From positions 124,001-188,000 of the forward strand of contig CANLTN010000005.1 in NCBI GenBank assembly GCA_947494035.1: a stretch of DNA of 64,000 nt. The letters are read 5' to 3'. Positions within the stretch are counted from its first letter, which is position 1. Every line of letters begins with the position of its first letter. The stretch comes from Pseudovibrio sp947494035 (GTDB lineage: Bacteria; Pseudomonadota; Alphaproteobacteria; Rhizobiales; Stappiaceae). The translations under genes were made by a program, and so were the position numbers. Under the pieces are notes generated by a model, which worked only from the letters and a program-made list of their open reading frames with translations, was not told where the DNA came from and made no database searches. Below are positions 1 through 8,937 of the stretch, in pieces.

Positions 1-778
1 CAATGCCGTTGTCACGACCGTAATCGTTCAGCTTGGCAAACAGGGTTGCCGGAGACATGTGCACGCCATTGATGGAGCATGCATCGCCTTTTTCAAAGCC
101 GATTTCGATTTCGGTAGCTACATCCGGCGCGTTGAGCGGGTCAACGGTGCGCTGGAAGACATACTCTGGTGCTTCTTCATTCGGATCTTCCAGAACTTTA
201 CCTTCGGAAGAGGAATGAAGCATGTTTGCATCAACGGAGAACGGAGCTTCGCCGCGCTTGTCCTTTGGTACCGGGATCTGATGCTGTTCAGCGAACTCGA
301 GCAGATCGGTACGGGACTTGAGGGTCCAGTCACGCCAAGGTGCGATCACCTTGATGTCTGGGTTCAATGCGTAGCAAGCCAGCTCAAAGCGTACCTGATC
401 GTTGCCTTTACCGGTCGCGCCATGAGCAACGGCGTCAGCGCCGGTTTCCTCTGCGATCTCGATGAGACGCTTGGAAATGAGCGGACGTGCGATAGAGGTG
501 CCGAGAAGATAAACGCCTTCGTAAACTGCGTTGGCCCGGAACATCGGGAATACGAAGTCCCGAATGAATTCCTCACGGAGATCATCAATGTAGATTTCTC
601 GAATACCAAGCAGTTCAGCTTTTCGTCGTGCTGGCTCCAACTCTTCACCCTGACCTAAGTCAGCAGTGAAAGTCACAACTTCGCAGCCGTATTCCGCCTG
701 CAACCACTTGAGAATAATCGAGGTGTCGAGCCCGCCAGAATAGGCAAGCACAACTTTTTTGATGTCGCCTTGGGCCAT
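1..778 (-). CDS. argG: Argininosuccinate synthase, 3' end cut by window edge
   Basis: Ligates citrulline and aspartate, using ATP, to argininosuccinate in cytoplasmic arginine biosynthesis. The first 259 codons are present and the reading frame is still open at base 1. The N-terminus carries the PP-loop ATP-pyrophosphatase motif AYSGGLDTS at about residues 12-20, followed by the family blocks TADLGQGEE and GATGKGNDQVRFE (about residue 130). The ATG at 776-778 begins MAQGDIKKV, as expected for the family. The gene stands alone, with nearly 500 bp of non-coding DNA upstream. Identification is certain; only the C-terminal part cannot be judged. Confidence 0.96.
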   Translation of the reverse strand, partial: MAQGDIKKVVLAYSGGLDTSIILKWLQAEYGCEVVTFTADLGQGEELEPARRKAELLGIREIYIDDLREEFIRDFVFPMFRANAVYEGVYLLGTSIARPLISKRLIEIAEETGADAVAHGATGKGNDQVRFELACYALNPDIKVIAPWRDWTLKSRTDLLEFAEQHQIPVPKDKRGEAPFSVDANMLHSSSEGKVLEDPNEEAPEYVFQRTVDPLNAPDVATEIEIGFEKGDACSINGVHMSPATLFAKLNDYGRDNGI

Positions 779-1271
779 AGATTAATTTCCATGTGTGTGT
801 TCGGGCGCATTGTGCGCCTACGGGGGCAATCTACCCAGCAGCGCCAGTAACGCAAGTAAAGATTGGAGATTGAGATCTGAATTATTAATCGTGATAGTTG
901 AGCTACTCACAGATGTCCGTTGCGACAAGGTAGGTGTAAGTTATTATTAATTTCAATTTTTGTGTAAGTAAAGGATTGATAACGCAGCGATAATAAGCGT
1001 GGAGACGATCCCGTATTTTAACGAATTTACACGTTTGTAGTGCGTAATTGGCATCGCTAAACTGTATTATCTCTCAAGTATAACGAGGGAAAAACAGTAG
1101 AGTTTATGCGCAGAAAATTTTACCGGAGTTTGCGTGTTAACTACAAGTCCCTGTATTTGCGTGATTTTTTGGGCGATGCTTGTACGTCTTTCGTCTAATT
1201 TTGAGCCTGTGCTTGTTTGAGTTCAGGTCAAGAACAGGAGCGTTTTGGCAGCTCGATTTTATGATTTTGCT
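779..1271. other. Intergenic region upstream of argG
   Basis: About 490 bp of AT-rich DNA between the argG start and the end of the cupin gene; both neighbours are on the minus strand. It must hold the argG promoter. I see no convincing gene, long inverted repeat or T-run terminator; the short reading frames here have no family resemblance. Confidence 0.5.
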
Positions 1272-1715
1272 TCAAGGTTTCCAGTCTAGTGGAGCTAACT
1301 CAAAGCCTTCAAACACAAAACCGGGGGCGACGGTACAACCGATGAGGGTCCAGTCACCAAGGCTTTCTGCGGACTGCCACGCATGCTTGGGAACAAGGCC
1401 CTGAGGGTGCTGGCCGTTCAGCAGGTCCATGCCGAGAATGTGATCGGTTTGCTTGCCACGTTCGACGCTGACGGAGAGGCGGAGGGGTGCGCCGCCGTAG
1501 TAGTGCCAGATCTCGCTGACATCAATCCGGTGCCAGTGTGAGCGCTGGCCCTTCTTGAGCAGGTAGTAGATGGCTGAGGAATAACCGCGTCCTTCCGGCC
1601 CGTCTGCATCGCGGAAGGTTTCTGCGTAGTAGCCGCCTTCCGGATGCTCTGTCATCTGAAGTGCAGCGATGATTTCATCTGCGGTTATTGAGGACTGGAT
1701 CTGATCAGGAGACAT
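1272..1715 (-). CDS. DUF985 / Cupin_5 family protein
   Basis: A 147-residue single-domain cupin of the DUF985 type (RmlC-like jelly roll). The family signature EHPEGGYYAETFRD lies near residue 23, the cupin metal-site region HWHRIDVSEIWHYY near residue 60, and the typical end VAPGFVFEGFELA at the C-terminus. No reaction is established for the family, so no function is assigned. The ATG overlaps the stop codon of the upstream gloB by one base (ATGA), so the two genes are almost certainly one translation-coupled operon. Length is normal for the family. Confidence 0.85.
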   Translation of the reverse strand: MSPDQIQSSITADEIIAALQMTEHPEGGYYAETFRDADGPEGRGYSSAIYYLLKKGQRSHWHRIDVSEIWHYYGGAPLRLSVSVERGKQTDHILGMDLLNGQHPQGLVPKHAWQSAESLGDWTLIGCTVAPGFVFEGFELAPLDWKP

Positions 1716-2488
1716 CAGAAACTATCCTTGCGTCGGCGGATTTCTGCGAAGATGTCGGCTGGCTCTGCATTGACCATATTGAGGTTTTTCTGGATTTCGG
1801 GATCTCGCACGCGCAGGAATGGGTTGGTTGAAAGCTCAGCTGCCATGGATGTTGGCAGGGTAGGGCGTCCGACCTCGCGAAGGGCTTTGATACGCTCTGC
1901 GCGTTCTTTCAGTGCTTGGTTGGTTGGGTCAATAGTGAGTGCAAACTCAGCGTTTGAGAGGGTATATTCGTGACCGCAGTAGATGGTGGTTTCTGGTGGG
2001 AGTGTGTTGGCCAGGTGGCTGAGGGAGGCCCACATCATCTCGGCGTCGCCTTCAAAAAGACGTCCGCAGCCAAGGGCGAAGAGGGTGTCGCCGGTGTGTG
2101 CGATGCCTGCCTCCTGGAACCACCAGGAGATATGATCAAGTGTGTGGCCTGGAGTGCCCATGGCTTTTACTGCGATTGGGCCGACAAGGATATCGTCCCC
2201 GTCTTCAACAAAGTGGTTCATGCCGGTGATGTGTTGGCGAGAACGCTCAGGTCCGGTGACTGTGGCACCGGTTTTCTCGATGAGTTCTGTCAAGCCACCT
2301 ACATGGTCCCAGTGATGGTGGGTGATCAGGATGTCGGTCAGTTTCCAGCCGGTTTCTTCCAGAACCTGCAGGTAGGGTGCGGCTTCCGGTACATCGACCG
2401 CCACTGTATGACCGCTGTCTGGGTGGTGAATGAGAACGCCGAAATTATCTTTCAGACAAGCAAATTGACGAACTTCAACTTCAATCAT
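1715..2488 (-). CDS. gloB: Hydroxyacylglutathione hydrolase (glyoxalase II)
   Basis: Hydrolyses S-D-lactoylglutathione to D-lactate and glutathione, the second step of methylglyoxal detoxification in the cytoplasm. The 257-residue protein has the binuclear metal motif THHHWDH near residue 56, then GTPGHTLDH, the bridging-Asp region HTGDTLFALGCGRLFEG and IYCGHEYT, followed by the C-terminal HAGH domain. An upstream in-frame start at 2539 would add 17 residues; ATG at 2486-2488 (MIEVEVRQF) fits family length better. It is translationally coupled to the DUF985 cupin gene and divergent from a methyltransferase gene. Confidence 0.95.
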   Translation of the reverse strand: MIEVEVRQFACLKDNFGVLIHHPDSGHTVAVDVPEAAPYLQVLEETGWKLTDILITHHHWDHVGGLTELIEKTGATVTGPERSRQHITGMNHFVEDGDDILVGPIAVKAMGTPGHTLDHISWWFQEAGIAHTGDTLFALGCGRLFEGDAEMMWASLSHLANTLPPETTIYCGHEYTLSNAEFALTIDPTNQALKERAERIKALREVGRPTLPTSMAAELSTNPFLRVRDPEIQKNLNMVNAEPADIFAEIRRRKDSF

Positions 2489-2671
2489 TACACAGCTCCC
2501 AAGCCTATAATAAATTCTCGTGCGATCATGAGAGGACACGCGGGCAAATTCAACTGCAAACTCATAAAACTCCGCGTGTGGTTGATTTATGCTTGCAAAT
2601 CATCTGCAAGAAGCGTTGCCTCTGCACACCGGACGCTTCATGATATGTGAAGGCTATACGCGGAGAACCAG

Positions 2672-3433
2672 TTGTATCTTGATGTTGCTCACTTAAAAGA
2701 GTTCTACGACCTGCCACTTGGACGGATGCTCCGGGTGTTGGTTGGAAGTCGCGTGAAAATGCTGTGGCCCGAAATGCGGGGGCGAAGCTTGCTTGGTATT
2801 GGCTATGCAGCGCCTTACTTGCGGCCCTATCTGAAGAAGACAAACCGTGTTTTTGCCGGAATGCCTGCTGCACAAGGTGTTGTGAAGTGGCCGCGTGAGG
2901 TGGAGATCCCTAACAAGGCCTTCCTGATGGAAGATGGTCAGTTGCCGTTTCCCGATTCCTGTATCGATCGCATTCTGCTTGTGCATTCTCTGGATATGAC
3001 TGGGCAGCCGGGTGAGTTGTTAGATGAAGTATATCGTGTGTTGTCTCCGGGGGGACGAGTAATTGTTATTGTTCCGAACCGTCGCGGAGCATGGGCGCGG
3101 TCAGAAGTGTCGCCGTTTGGATATGGTAGACCTTATTCGCGGCCGCAGTTGGATAACTTTCTGAATAATCACCATTTATCAGTTGTTTCGCGAGAAGAAG
3201 CGTTGTTTGTTCCGCCAACCAATTCCAAGCTGGTGTTGAAGAACGCCCGCAGCTTCGAGAGTCTTGGCGCTGTTGCGTGGCCTGCTTTTGCCGGGTTGCT
3301 GGTCACCGAGGCTGAAAAGAAGATTTTCCGAGGTGTTCCGTTAAGAGCCAGTAGAGTAGCACGTGTGTTACGCCCGGTGTTTTTGCCGGAAGGGAAGACT
3401 GCGGGCGTGCAGGCGCACACTAGATACGAATAA
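2672..3433 (+). CDS. Class I SAM-dependent methyltransferase (Methyltransf_11 type)
   Basis: A 253-residue methyltransferase-like protein. The SAM-binding region around residue 40 (RSLLGIGYAAPYL) is a loose version of motif I; the later elements FPDSCIDRILLVHSLDM and EVYRVLSPGGRVIVIVPNR (about residues 95-140) are typical. It starts with TTG, supported by a GGAG box 6-9 bases upstream and by the absence of a better in-frame start. It is divergent from gloB; a methyltransferase next to gloB is a recurrent alphaproteobacterial arrangement. The substrate cannot be told from sequence. Confidence 0.8.
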   Translation: MYLDVAHLKEFYDLPLGRMLRVLVGSRVKMLWPEMRGRSLLGIGYAAPYLRPYLKKTNRVFAGMPAAQGVVKWPREVEIPNKAFLMEDGQLPFPDSCIDRILLVHSLDMTGQPGELLDEVYRVLSPGGRVIVIVPNRRGAWARSEVSPFGYGRPYSRPQLDNFLNNHHLSVVSREEALFVPPTNSKLVLKNARSFESLGAVAWPAFAGLLVTEAEKKIFRGVPLRASRVARVLRPVFLPEGKTAGVQAHTRYE

Positions 3434-3552
3434 TGCGCAGTGCGCGGCCTAAGAATGTGCCAGAGGCAGCACCCAGACGGGCGCGCCGGTGATGAACTGC
3501 AACATTTGAAACCTCGAAAAGAGACATCTGAAACTTGAGTACTATTACTTAA

Positions 3553-4179
3553 TCAATTTTTACGTTCTAGCAGAAAGACCGCCTGATCGCCAATCAGATT
3601 CCACACCCACCAAGGTGCATTGAAAGCAATGCGTCGGCCTTTGGCGTCTAATGCTTCTGCCTTGATGACCCTTGCATGTACTTCCTCTGAAAGTTCGACA
3701 AAATCCCGGATGGTACAGAAGTGGATGTTTGGTGTGTCGTACCACTGGTATGGCAGGTAGTCGGTGACCGGCATCCGGCCTCTTGTCAGTAGCTGTATGC
3801 GGTTGCGCCAGTGGCCGAAGTTTGGGAACGACACGACGACTTTCTTGCCGATGCGCAGCAGCTGCTCAAGGACCTGTTTGGGGTCCATGGTTGCCTGAAG
3901 AGTGTGGCTCAGGATTGCGTAGTCAAAGGCATCATCGGGGTAGGCGGAAAGATCATTATCCGCATCGCCCTGAACAACTGACAGCCCGCGAGCCACGGCT
4001 TCGTTCACGCCCTTTTGTGAGGTGTCGAACCCACGGCCATCCACGCCCCGTGTCTTGATCAGGAGTTCGAGCAGCTCACCTTTGCCACAGCCAATGTCCA
4101 GAACCCGCGAGCCCGGTGCTACAAAATCACAGAGAATCCGGTGATCGCCGCGTACATTCCTCAAATCATCTTTTATCAT
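3553..4179 (-). CDS. metW: Methionine biosynthesis protein MetW
   Basis: A 208-residue methyltransferase-fold protein that acts with MetX in homoserine acetylation. It has the MetW block SRVLDIGCGKGELLELL near residue 23, FDYAILSHTLQATMDP near residue 95, and the conserved stretch GRMPVTDYLPYQWYDTPNIHFCT. An alternative ATG at 4233 would add 18 residues and overlap metX by 23 bases; its GGAG touches the start codon, too close to be useful, and MetW proteins usually have a short N-terminus, so the inner ATG is preferred. metX lies directly upstream and the two form an operon. Confidence 0.92.
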   Translation of the reverse strand: MIKDDLRNVRGDHRILCDFVAPGSRVLDIGCGKGELLELLIKTRGVDGRGFDTSQKGVNEAVARGLSVVQGDADNDLSAYPDDAFDYAILSHTLQATMDPKQVLEQLLRIGKKVVVSFPNFGHWRNRIQLLTRGRMPVTDYLPYQWYDTPNIHFCTIRDFVELSEEVHARVIKAEALDAKGRRIAFNAPWWVWNLIGDQAVFLLERKN

Positions 4180-4210
4180 AATGAATCTGCTTTCGGATAA
4201 AGCTAACTGT

Positions 4211-5452
4211 TCAGCGTTGCGGTTCGTTTCCATCTCCGGGAGCCGGAATGCCTCTGGCTCTGGAGGCTCCGGTCAGGAAGCCGCGCATGGTCTTGAGTAG
4301 TTCAGCTTCATCAAGAAGGAATGCATCGTGTCCGCGAGAGCTCTCGATCTCGACAAAGGAGACGTTTGCTCCTGCTGCGTTAAGCGCTCTTACAATGTCC
4401 CTGCTTTCCGAGGTTGGGAAAAGCCAATCAGTTGTAAAGGACATGACGCAGAAGCGGGTTTTGGTGTGCAGGAACGCGTTGGCCAGTTTGCCACCATGGG
4501 CTGCCGCGAGGTCGAAATAATCCATCGCGCGGGTCACGTAGAGATATGAGTTGGCGTCGAAACGATCCACAAAGGTCATACCCTGATGACGCAGGTAGCT
4601 TTCGATCTGAAAGTCCGCGTCAAAGCCAAATGTGATGGCAGAGCGGTCCTGGAGGTTGCGGCCAAACTTACTATGGAGGCTCTCATCTGACATATACGTG
4701 ATGTGGGCTGCCATGCGTGCGACGGACAGGCCTTTGGTCGGGCGCTTTCCGTATTTTGCGTATTGGCCGTGACACCAGTCCGGGTCCGCCATCACAGCCT
4801 GACGGCCAACCTCGTGGAAGGCGATATTCTGACTGGAGTGGCGTGGGCCTGTCGCGATTGGGACAGCAGCGAACACCTTGTCCGGGTATGCGGAGGCCCA
4901 TTGCAGCACCTGCATGCCGCCCATGGAGCCACCGACCACAGCAAACAGTGTGTCGATGCCAAGCGCTTCAACCAGTTTTGCCTGGGAGCGCACCATATCA
5001 CCTATGGTAACGACCGGAAGATCCAGACCGTAGACCTCGTTGGTCTCTGGGTTAGTGGAGGCTGGTCCGGTTGTTCCGAGGCAGCCACCCAGCACGTTTG
5101 CGCAGATGACAAAATACTTGTCGGTGTCCACCGGGCATCCGGGGCCAACCATTACGGACCACCAGCCCGGTTTTCCGGTTACTGGATTCTCTGAGGCAGC
5201 GTATTGATCGCCTGTGAGGGCATGACAGACCAAAATGGCGTTGGTCTTGTCCTCATTCAGTTCGCCGTAGGTTTCGTAGGCGATCTGCCAGGGCGCAATC
5301 TCGGAGCCTTCGTCAAGCCGAAGAGGGTTGTCCGGACCAAATCGCATGAGCTTGCTGGCAGGCATGTCCATCTGCTCCGCTGCAACACTGGCTTGTGTTG
5401 AGGGTGAGATCTTCGGAGTTTCCTCCGGTTTTGCGCTGGCAGTCTCAGTCAT
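4211..5452 (-). CDS. metX: Homoserine O-acetyltransferase MetX
   Basis: Transfers an acyl group from acyl-CoA to homoserine, opening methionine synthesis by direct sulfhydrylation. It is an alpha/beta-hydrolase fold protein of 413 residues: the oxyanion region CHALTGDQYA, the nucleophile elbow GGSMGGMQ near residue 175, the catalytic Asp in TTDWLFPTSES and the His in SRGHDAFLLD near the C-terminus. The first 30 or so residues are Ser/Thr/Pro-rich and variable. A good Shine-Dalgarno (GGAAG) precedes ATG 5452. Acetyl versus succinyl donor cannot be fixed by eye. It is followed by metW. Confidence 0.95.
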   Translation of the reverse strand: MTETASAKPEETPKISPSTQASVAAEQMDMPASKLMRFGPDNPLRLDEGSEIAPWQIAYETYGELNEDKTNAILVCHALTGDQYAASENPVTGKPGWWSVMVGPGCPVDTDKYFVICANVLGGCLGTTGPASTNPETNEVYGLDLPVVTIGDMVRSQAKLVEALGIDTLFAVVGGSMGGMQVLQWASAYPDKVFAAVPIATGPRHSSQNIAFHEVGRQAVMADPDWCHGQYAKYGKRPTKGLSVARMAAHITYMSDESLHSKFGRNLQDRSAITFGFDADFQIESYLRHQGMTFVDRFDANSYLYVTRAMDYFDLAAAHGGKLANAFLHTKTRFCVMSFTTDWLFPTSESRDIVRALNAAGANVSFVEIESSRGHDAFLLDEAELLKTMRGFLTGASRARGIPAPGDGNEPQR

Positions 5453-5515
5453 GTTTTCTTCCGAGAGGTTGTGAAGGCGAAATGAGTGTTCCTCTGAAGG
5501 CTTTCAGGAAGGTTT

Positions 5516-5544
5516 TTGCTAGGTGTCTATTGGCAATGTGTCAA
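5516..5544 (-). promoter_or_regulatory. Candidate sigma-70 promoter of metX
   Basis: On the minus strand a perfect -35 box TTGACA (5539-5544) is followed after 17 bases by TAGCAA (5516-5521) as a weak -10. This would give a leader of nearly 60 bases before metX, without a recognisable SAM riboswitch. Support is the -35 and the spacing only. Confidence 0.35.
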
Positions 5545-5613
5545 CGCTTTCTTTTGCTTTCATCCTCGTTGTTTCCTGAGAATTTGCTTAGGTTCTGTTC
5601 AATAATTCGCGAG

Positions 5614-5640
5614 GGGCAACACCATGCATGTGGTGTTCCC
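5614..5640. repeat. GC-rich hairpin / dyad upstream of metX
   Basis: AACACCA (5618-5624) and TGGTGTT (5631-5637) are exact inverted copies around TGCATG, extended by GGG/CCC with one bulged C. No T-run follows on either strand, so it is not a simple terminator. It lies about 160 bp upstream of the metX start and 325 bp upstream of hisC. It could be an operator or an RNA hairpin. Confidence 0.5.
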
Positions 5641-5964
5641 GGTTGCAGTTACACAAAAGAGTTTGCCTTGTGTTCGTGAAAAACTGCATGAGCTTGATGG
5701 GAAACCGTATGATTTTAGATGCATATAGGTATAGAAGTGTTGAGTTTTTATCGCAGTTTTGAAGGCGTAAATACGTTATTAGCTGTTCTGGGGAAGAGAT
5801 CGGCGCAGGCGCTGGCAGATTTATTTGAAGCTGCTGAGGTGGTATTGGATTTGCTTAGGTGTGTCGATGGATACCCTCGCGCCGCTTGACCTAGATGATG
5901 AATTTGATAGTGAAGCAGACGCAGTTCTATAAATTACGCGTTATTTGAATGAAGGAATGACTTG
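5641..5964. other. Intergenic region upstream of hisC
   Basis: About 320 bp of non-coding, moderately AT-rich DNA between the metX-side hairpin and the hisC start. It must contain the hisC-tyrC promoter. No further dyad, tRNA or plausible small gene was recognised. Confidence 0.45.
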
Positions 5965-7062
5965 ATGGAAGAGCAGGTAGTACGCCCTGTACCTCGTGCT
6001 GGTGTGTTGGCGATTGCCCCCTATGTCCCTGGTAAGGCTAAGGCAAAGGGCGGCCATAAACTGCATAAGCTCTCTTCCAATGAATCTCCTATGGGCGCGA
6101 GCCCCAAGGCATTGGAAGCCTATCGCAGCATTTCCGAGCTTCATCAATACCCTGATGGCAGTGCGACTGAACTGCGTACTGCAATTGGTGAAGTGTACGG
6201 TCTTAATCCAGATCACATCATTTGCGGGTGTGGGTCTGATGAGTTGTTGAGCCTGCTTGCCTATGCCTATCTGGGTGAAGGTGATGAGGCTATTTATACC
6301 ACACACGGCTTCCTTGTTTACAAGATTGCGATCCATGCAGCTGGTGCAACCTCGGTTGTTGCTCCAGAGAAAAACCTGACGGCAGATGTGGATGCGATTT
6401 TGGAGCGGGTTACCGAGAAAACCAAAATGGTTTTTGTCGCCAATCCGAACAATCCAACTGGCACGTACCTTCCGTTTGACGAAGTTAAGCGCCTGCATGC
6501 CGGATTGCCGAAATCCTGTATTCTGGTGCTGGATGCGGCCTATGCTGAATATGTATGCCGGGATGATTATAACGCCGGTATCGAACTGGTGGAGAACTCC
6601 GAGAACGTTGTGATGACGCGGACGTTCTCTAAAGCTTATGGTTTGCCAGCTCTGCGTGTTGGTTGGGGCTATGGTCCTGATCACATCATTGATGCGCTGA
6701 ACCGTATTCGCGGGCCGTTTAACATGAACGCGGCAGCGATTGCAGCGGCAGCAGCAGCTGTCCGCGATCAGGCGTTTATCGAGCAGGCCGTTGGTCACAA
6801 TAACCAGTGGTTGCCGTGGGTAGTTAACGAACTAACCAAACTAGGCCTTGACGTAACGCCAAGTGTCGGCAATTTCGTTTTGATCCATTTTCCCGAGGAA
6901 CAGGGCAAGCGCGCTGTTGATGCGGATGCCTACCTGCTGGACCGCGGGTGTGTGTTGCGGCAGGTGAAAGCTTATGGATTTGACAATGCCCTGCGCATGT
7001 CAATCGGTAGCGAGGAAGCCAACAAAGATGTTGTGGCGGTACTCGCTGAATTTCTGAAGTAG
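5965..7062 (+). CDS. hisC: Histidinol-phosphate aminotransferase
   Basis: A PLP-dependent fold-type I aminotransferase of 365 residues that converts imidazole-acetol phosphate to histidinol phosphate; in organisms with a tyrC neighbour it may also transaminate prephenate or aromatic keto acids. Visible: KLSSNESPMGASPKALEAY near residue 30, FVANPNNPTGTY near residue 160, the PLP lysine in TRTFSKAYGLPALRVGW near residue 222. TTG at 5962 is in frame just before the ATG; ATG 5965 with AAGGA eight bases upstream is chosen. It is followed 18 bases later by tyrC, a conserved alphaproteobacterial pair divergent from metX. Confidence 0.93.
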   Translation: MEEQVVRPVPRAGVLAIAPYVPGKAKAKGGHKLHKLSSNESPMGASPKALEAYRSISELHQYPDGSATELRTAIGEVYGLNPDHIICGCGSDELLSLLAYAYLGEGDEAIYTTHGFLVYKIAIHAAGATSVVAPEKNLTADVDAILERVTEKTKMVFVANPNNPTGTYLPFDEVKRLHAGLPKSCILVLDAAYAEYVCRDDYNAGIELVENSENVVMTRTFSKAYGLPALRVGWGYGPDHIIDALNRIRGPFNMNAAAIAAAAAAVRDQAFIEQAVGHNNQWLPWVVNELTKLGLDVTPSVGNFVLIHFPEEQGKRAVDADAYLLDRGCVLRQVKAYGFDNALRMSIGSEEANKDVVAVLAEFLK

Positions 7063-7080
7063 CCCTAATAGAAGGTCTCC

Positions 7081-8016
7081 ATGTCTGAACCCTTGTTTAG
7101 CCGGGTCGCACTGATTGGTATCGGTCTGATCGGCTCCTCTCTTTCGCATGTCATGCGCCGCGAAAAGCTGGCGGGTGAAATTGTTGTCTCTACACGCTCG
7201 GAAGTTACTCTGAAGCGTGCGGAAGAGCTGAGGCTTGGGGACCGATATTATCTGGACGCAGCTGAAGCGGTTAAAGGGGCGGATCTGGTTATCGTTTGTG
7301 TGCCTGTTGGTGCCTGTGGGGCGGTGGCGGAAGCCATTGGCCCGCATCTGGCAGAAGGTGCAATCGTGACTGATGTCGGGTCTGTTAAGGCCTCCGTTGT
7401 TTCCGCAATGAAGCCGCATATTCCAGAGAACGTACATTTTGTGGCGGGCCACCCGATTGCGGGTACGGAATACTCCGGGCCGGATGCCGGGTTTGCATCG
7501 CTCTTTGAGAACCGTTGGTGCATTCTCACGCCTGATCACGATGCGGATCAGGATGCGGTGAAACGCCTCTCGGGCTTTTGGCAGGGATGCGGTTCGCAGG
7601 TCGAGATCATGGATGCAGAGCATCACGATCTGGTGCTTGCTGTTGTGTCTCACCTTCCGCACATCATTGCTTACAACATTGTCGGGACCGCCGATGATTT
7701 GGAGACGGTGACCAAGTCTGAAGTGATCAAGTACTCCGCTTCCGGTTTCCGTGACTTCACACGTCTGGCGGCTTCTGACCCGACGATGTGGCGTGATGTT
7801 TGCCTCAACAACAAAGATGCTATTCTGGAGATGCTTTCGCGGTTCTCCGAGGATCTGTCTGCATTGCAGCGTGCGATCCGCTGGAGTGATGGGGAGGCTT
7901 TGTACAAGCTTTTCGCCCGCACCAAGGGCATTCGCCAGCAACTGGTTGAAGCTGGTCAGGAATCCGCAGCTCCGAACTTTGGTCGCGAGAACGAAAAGGG
8001 CGAACCTGCAGAATAA
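7081..8016 (+). CDS. tyrC: Prephenate / arogenate (cyclohexadienyl) dehydrogenase
   Basis: Oxidative decarboxylation of prephenate or arogenate in tyrosine synthesis. The 311-residue protein has an N-terminal Rossmann NAD(P) motif GIGLIGSSL near residue 13, DVGSVKASVV near residue 98, AGHPIAGTEYSGPDAGF near residue 122, and the all-helical C-terminal dimerisation domain with the conserved HHDLVLAVVSHLPH and ASGFRDFTRLAASDP. It follows hisC at 18 bases. Whether it prefers prephenate or arogenate cannot be read from sequence. A strong terminator lies just downstream. Confidence 0.93.
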   Translation: MSEPLFSRVALIGIGLIGSSLSHVMRREKLAGEIVVSTRSEVTLKRAEELRLGDRYYLDAAEAVKGADLVIVCVPVGACGAVAEAIGPHLAEGAIVTDVGSVKASVVSAMKPHIPENVHFVAGHPIAGTEYSGPDAGFASLFENRWCILTPDHDADQDAVKRLSGFWQGCGSQVEIMDAEHHDLVLAVVSHLPHIIAYNIVGTADDLETVTKSEVIKYSASGFRDFTRLAASDPTMWRDVCLNNKDAILEMLSRFSEDLSALQRAIRWSDGEALYKLFARTKGIRQQLVEAGQESAAPNFGRENEKGEPAE

Positions 8017-8043
8017 GTTCGCTTCGATCTCTAGGAAATTTCG

Positions 8044-8079
8044 CCCGGGTCAGATGTGTTCTGGTCCGGGTTTTCTTTT
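8044..8079 (+). terminator. Rho-independent terminator of hisC-tyrC
   Basis: CCCGGGTCAG (8044-8053) pairs with CTGGTCCGGG (8061-8070) through ten pairs, two of them G-U, with a seven-base loop, followed by TTTTCTTTT. The location 28 bases after the tyrC stop fits the end of the operon. Confidence 0.8.
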
Positions 8080-8215
8080 GGAGTTGTAACCAAGACCCAT
8101 CAACTTACTAATCGGGTAGCGGTCATTGGTTTACTGCGCTTGCAAGGGAGGCTTTGTATCTTTTGGAACGCTGCATATCCTGAGAGCTGATAAAGCACGC
8201 TTTCAGGAGTTTCTT

Positions 8216-8824
8216 ATGATGAAACCAAGTGGGTTGACCGCCGTTTTTGCTGCTGGATTTGCTGTTGTGAGTTTTGGCGCAGTGGCATCAGAGGACGATC
8301 AGGTTTTAGGTCGTCCAATCGCGGTTGCTGTTATGCACGATGTTGATGGCACTCAGGTTGGTCGCGTGGTGATGGTGGAGACTTTGAGCCAGACCCTGCA
8401 CATATCTGCTTCCTTCGACGGGCTTCCTGCCGGTGTGCATGGGTTCCATGTCCACGAAACCGGTCTTTGCGAACCGAACTTTGATGCTGCCGGAGGTCAC
8501 TTTGCGCCTGACGGGCATGAGCATGGGATTGAGGTTGCGGATGGCCCACATGCCGGTGATCTGCCGAACCTTCATGTTCCTGAGAACGGGAAGCTCATTG
8601 TTGAGTACTTCTCTGATGTTCTGGATCTGAGCCCCGATGATGAGCATAGTCTGATTGGCGGTCCGGGCAGGGCGTTGATTGTCCATACAGACCCAGACGA
8701 CTATCACAGCCAGCCGACCGGTAATGCTGGTGGCCGTATTGCATGCGGGGTGATTGTGCCGGTCGATCAGAATGCAGACGGGTTCCAGAGTTACCCGGAA
8801 GAGCCTTCCAGTTATGGCGAGTAG
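8216..8824 (+). CDS. sodC: Periplasmic Cu/Zn superoxide dismutase
   Basis: Dismutates superoxide in the periplasm. The 202-residue precursor has a signal peptide ending near VASEDD (about residue 25). Copper/zinc ligands are visible in GVHGFHVHETGLCEPNF, GGHFAPDGHEHG and HAGDLPNLHV; the disulfide cysteines are in GLCEPNF and GRIACGVI, and H-x-x-P regions match bacterial SodC. The C-terminus is extended by an acidic tail after IACGVIVP. An upstream in-frame start at 8126 is rejected because AGGAG lies six bases before ATG 8216 and the signal peptide then begins correctly. It is monocistronic. Confidence 0.93.
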   Translation: MMKPSGLTAVFAAGFAVVSFGAVASEDDQVLGRPIAVAVMHDVDGTQVGRVVMVETLSQTLHISASFDGLPAGVHGFHVHETGLCEPNFDAAGGHFAPDGHEHGIEVADGPHAGDLPNLHVPENGKLIVEYFSDVLDLSPDDEHSLIGGPGRALIVHTDPDDYHSQPTGNAGGRIACGVIVPVDQNADGFQSYPEEPSSYGE

Positions 8825-8834
8825 GTTTAGCACC

Positions 8835-8850
8835 GCATGGGTTTCCATGC
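8835..8850 (+). repeat. Hairpin after sodC
   Basis: GCATGG and CCATGC form an exact six-base stem with a GTTT loop directly after the sodC stop. A second exact hairpin, GCAGGC/GCCTGC with loop TCT, sits at 8897-8911. Neither has a T-run, so termination is only possible, not shown. Confidence 0.4.
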
Positions 8851-8937
8851 AGTGTTGAAGCTGAAGTTTCCCGCTAGAACGGGTGGAGCAAGGCGGGCAG
8901 GCTCTGCCTGCGCTACTTGTTAAATATGTTTCTTCGG

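Noticed and set aside
5453..5613. SAM-II or other SAM riboswitch before metX
   Set aside because: I compared the minus-strand leader by eye with the SAM-II pseudoknot pattern and found no convincing match; only a covariance search could settle it.
5941..6798. 285-codon minus-strand frame opposite hisC
   Set aside because: Shadow of the hisC reading frame without ribosome site or domain.
7000..7941. 313-codon minus-strand frame opposite tyrC
   Set aside because: Shadow frame of a complete known gene.
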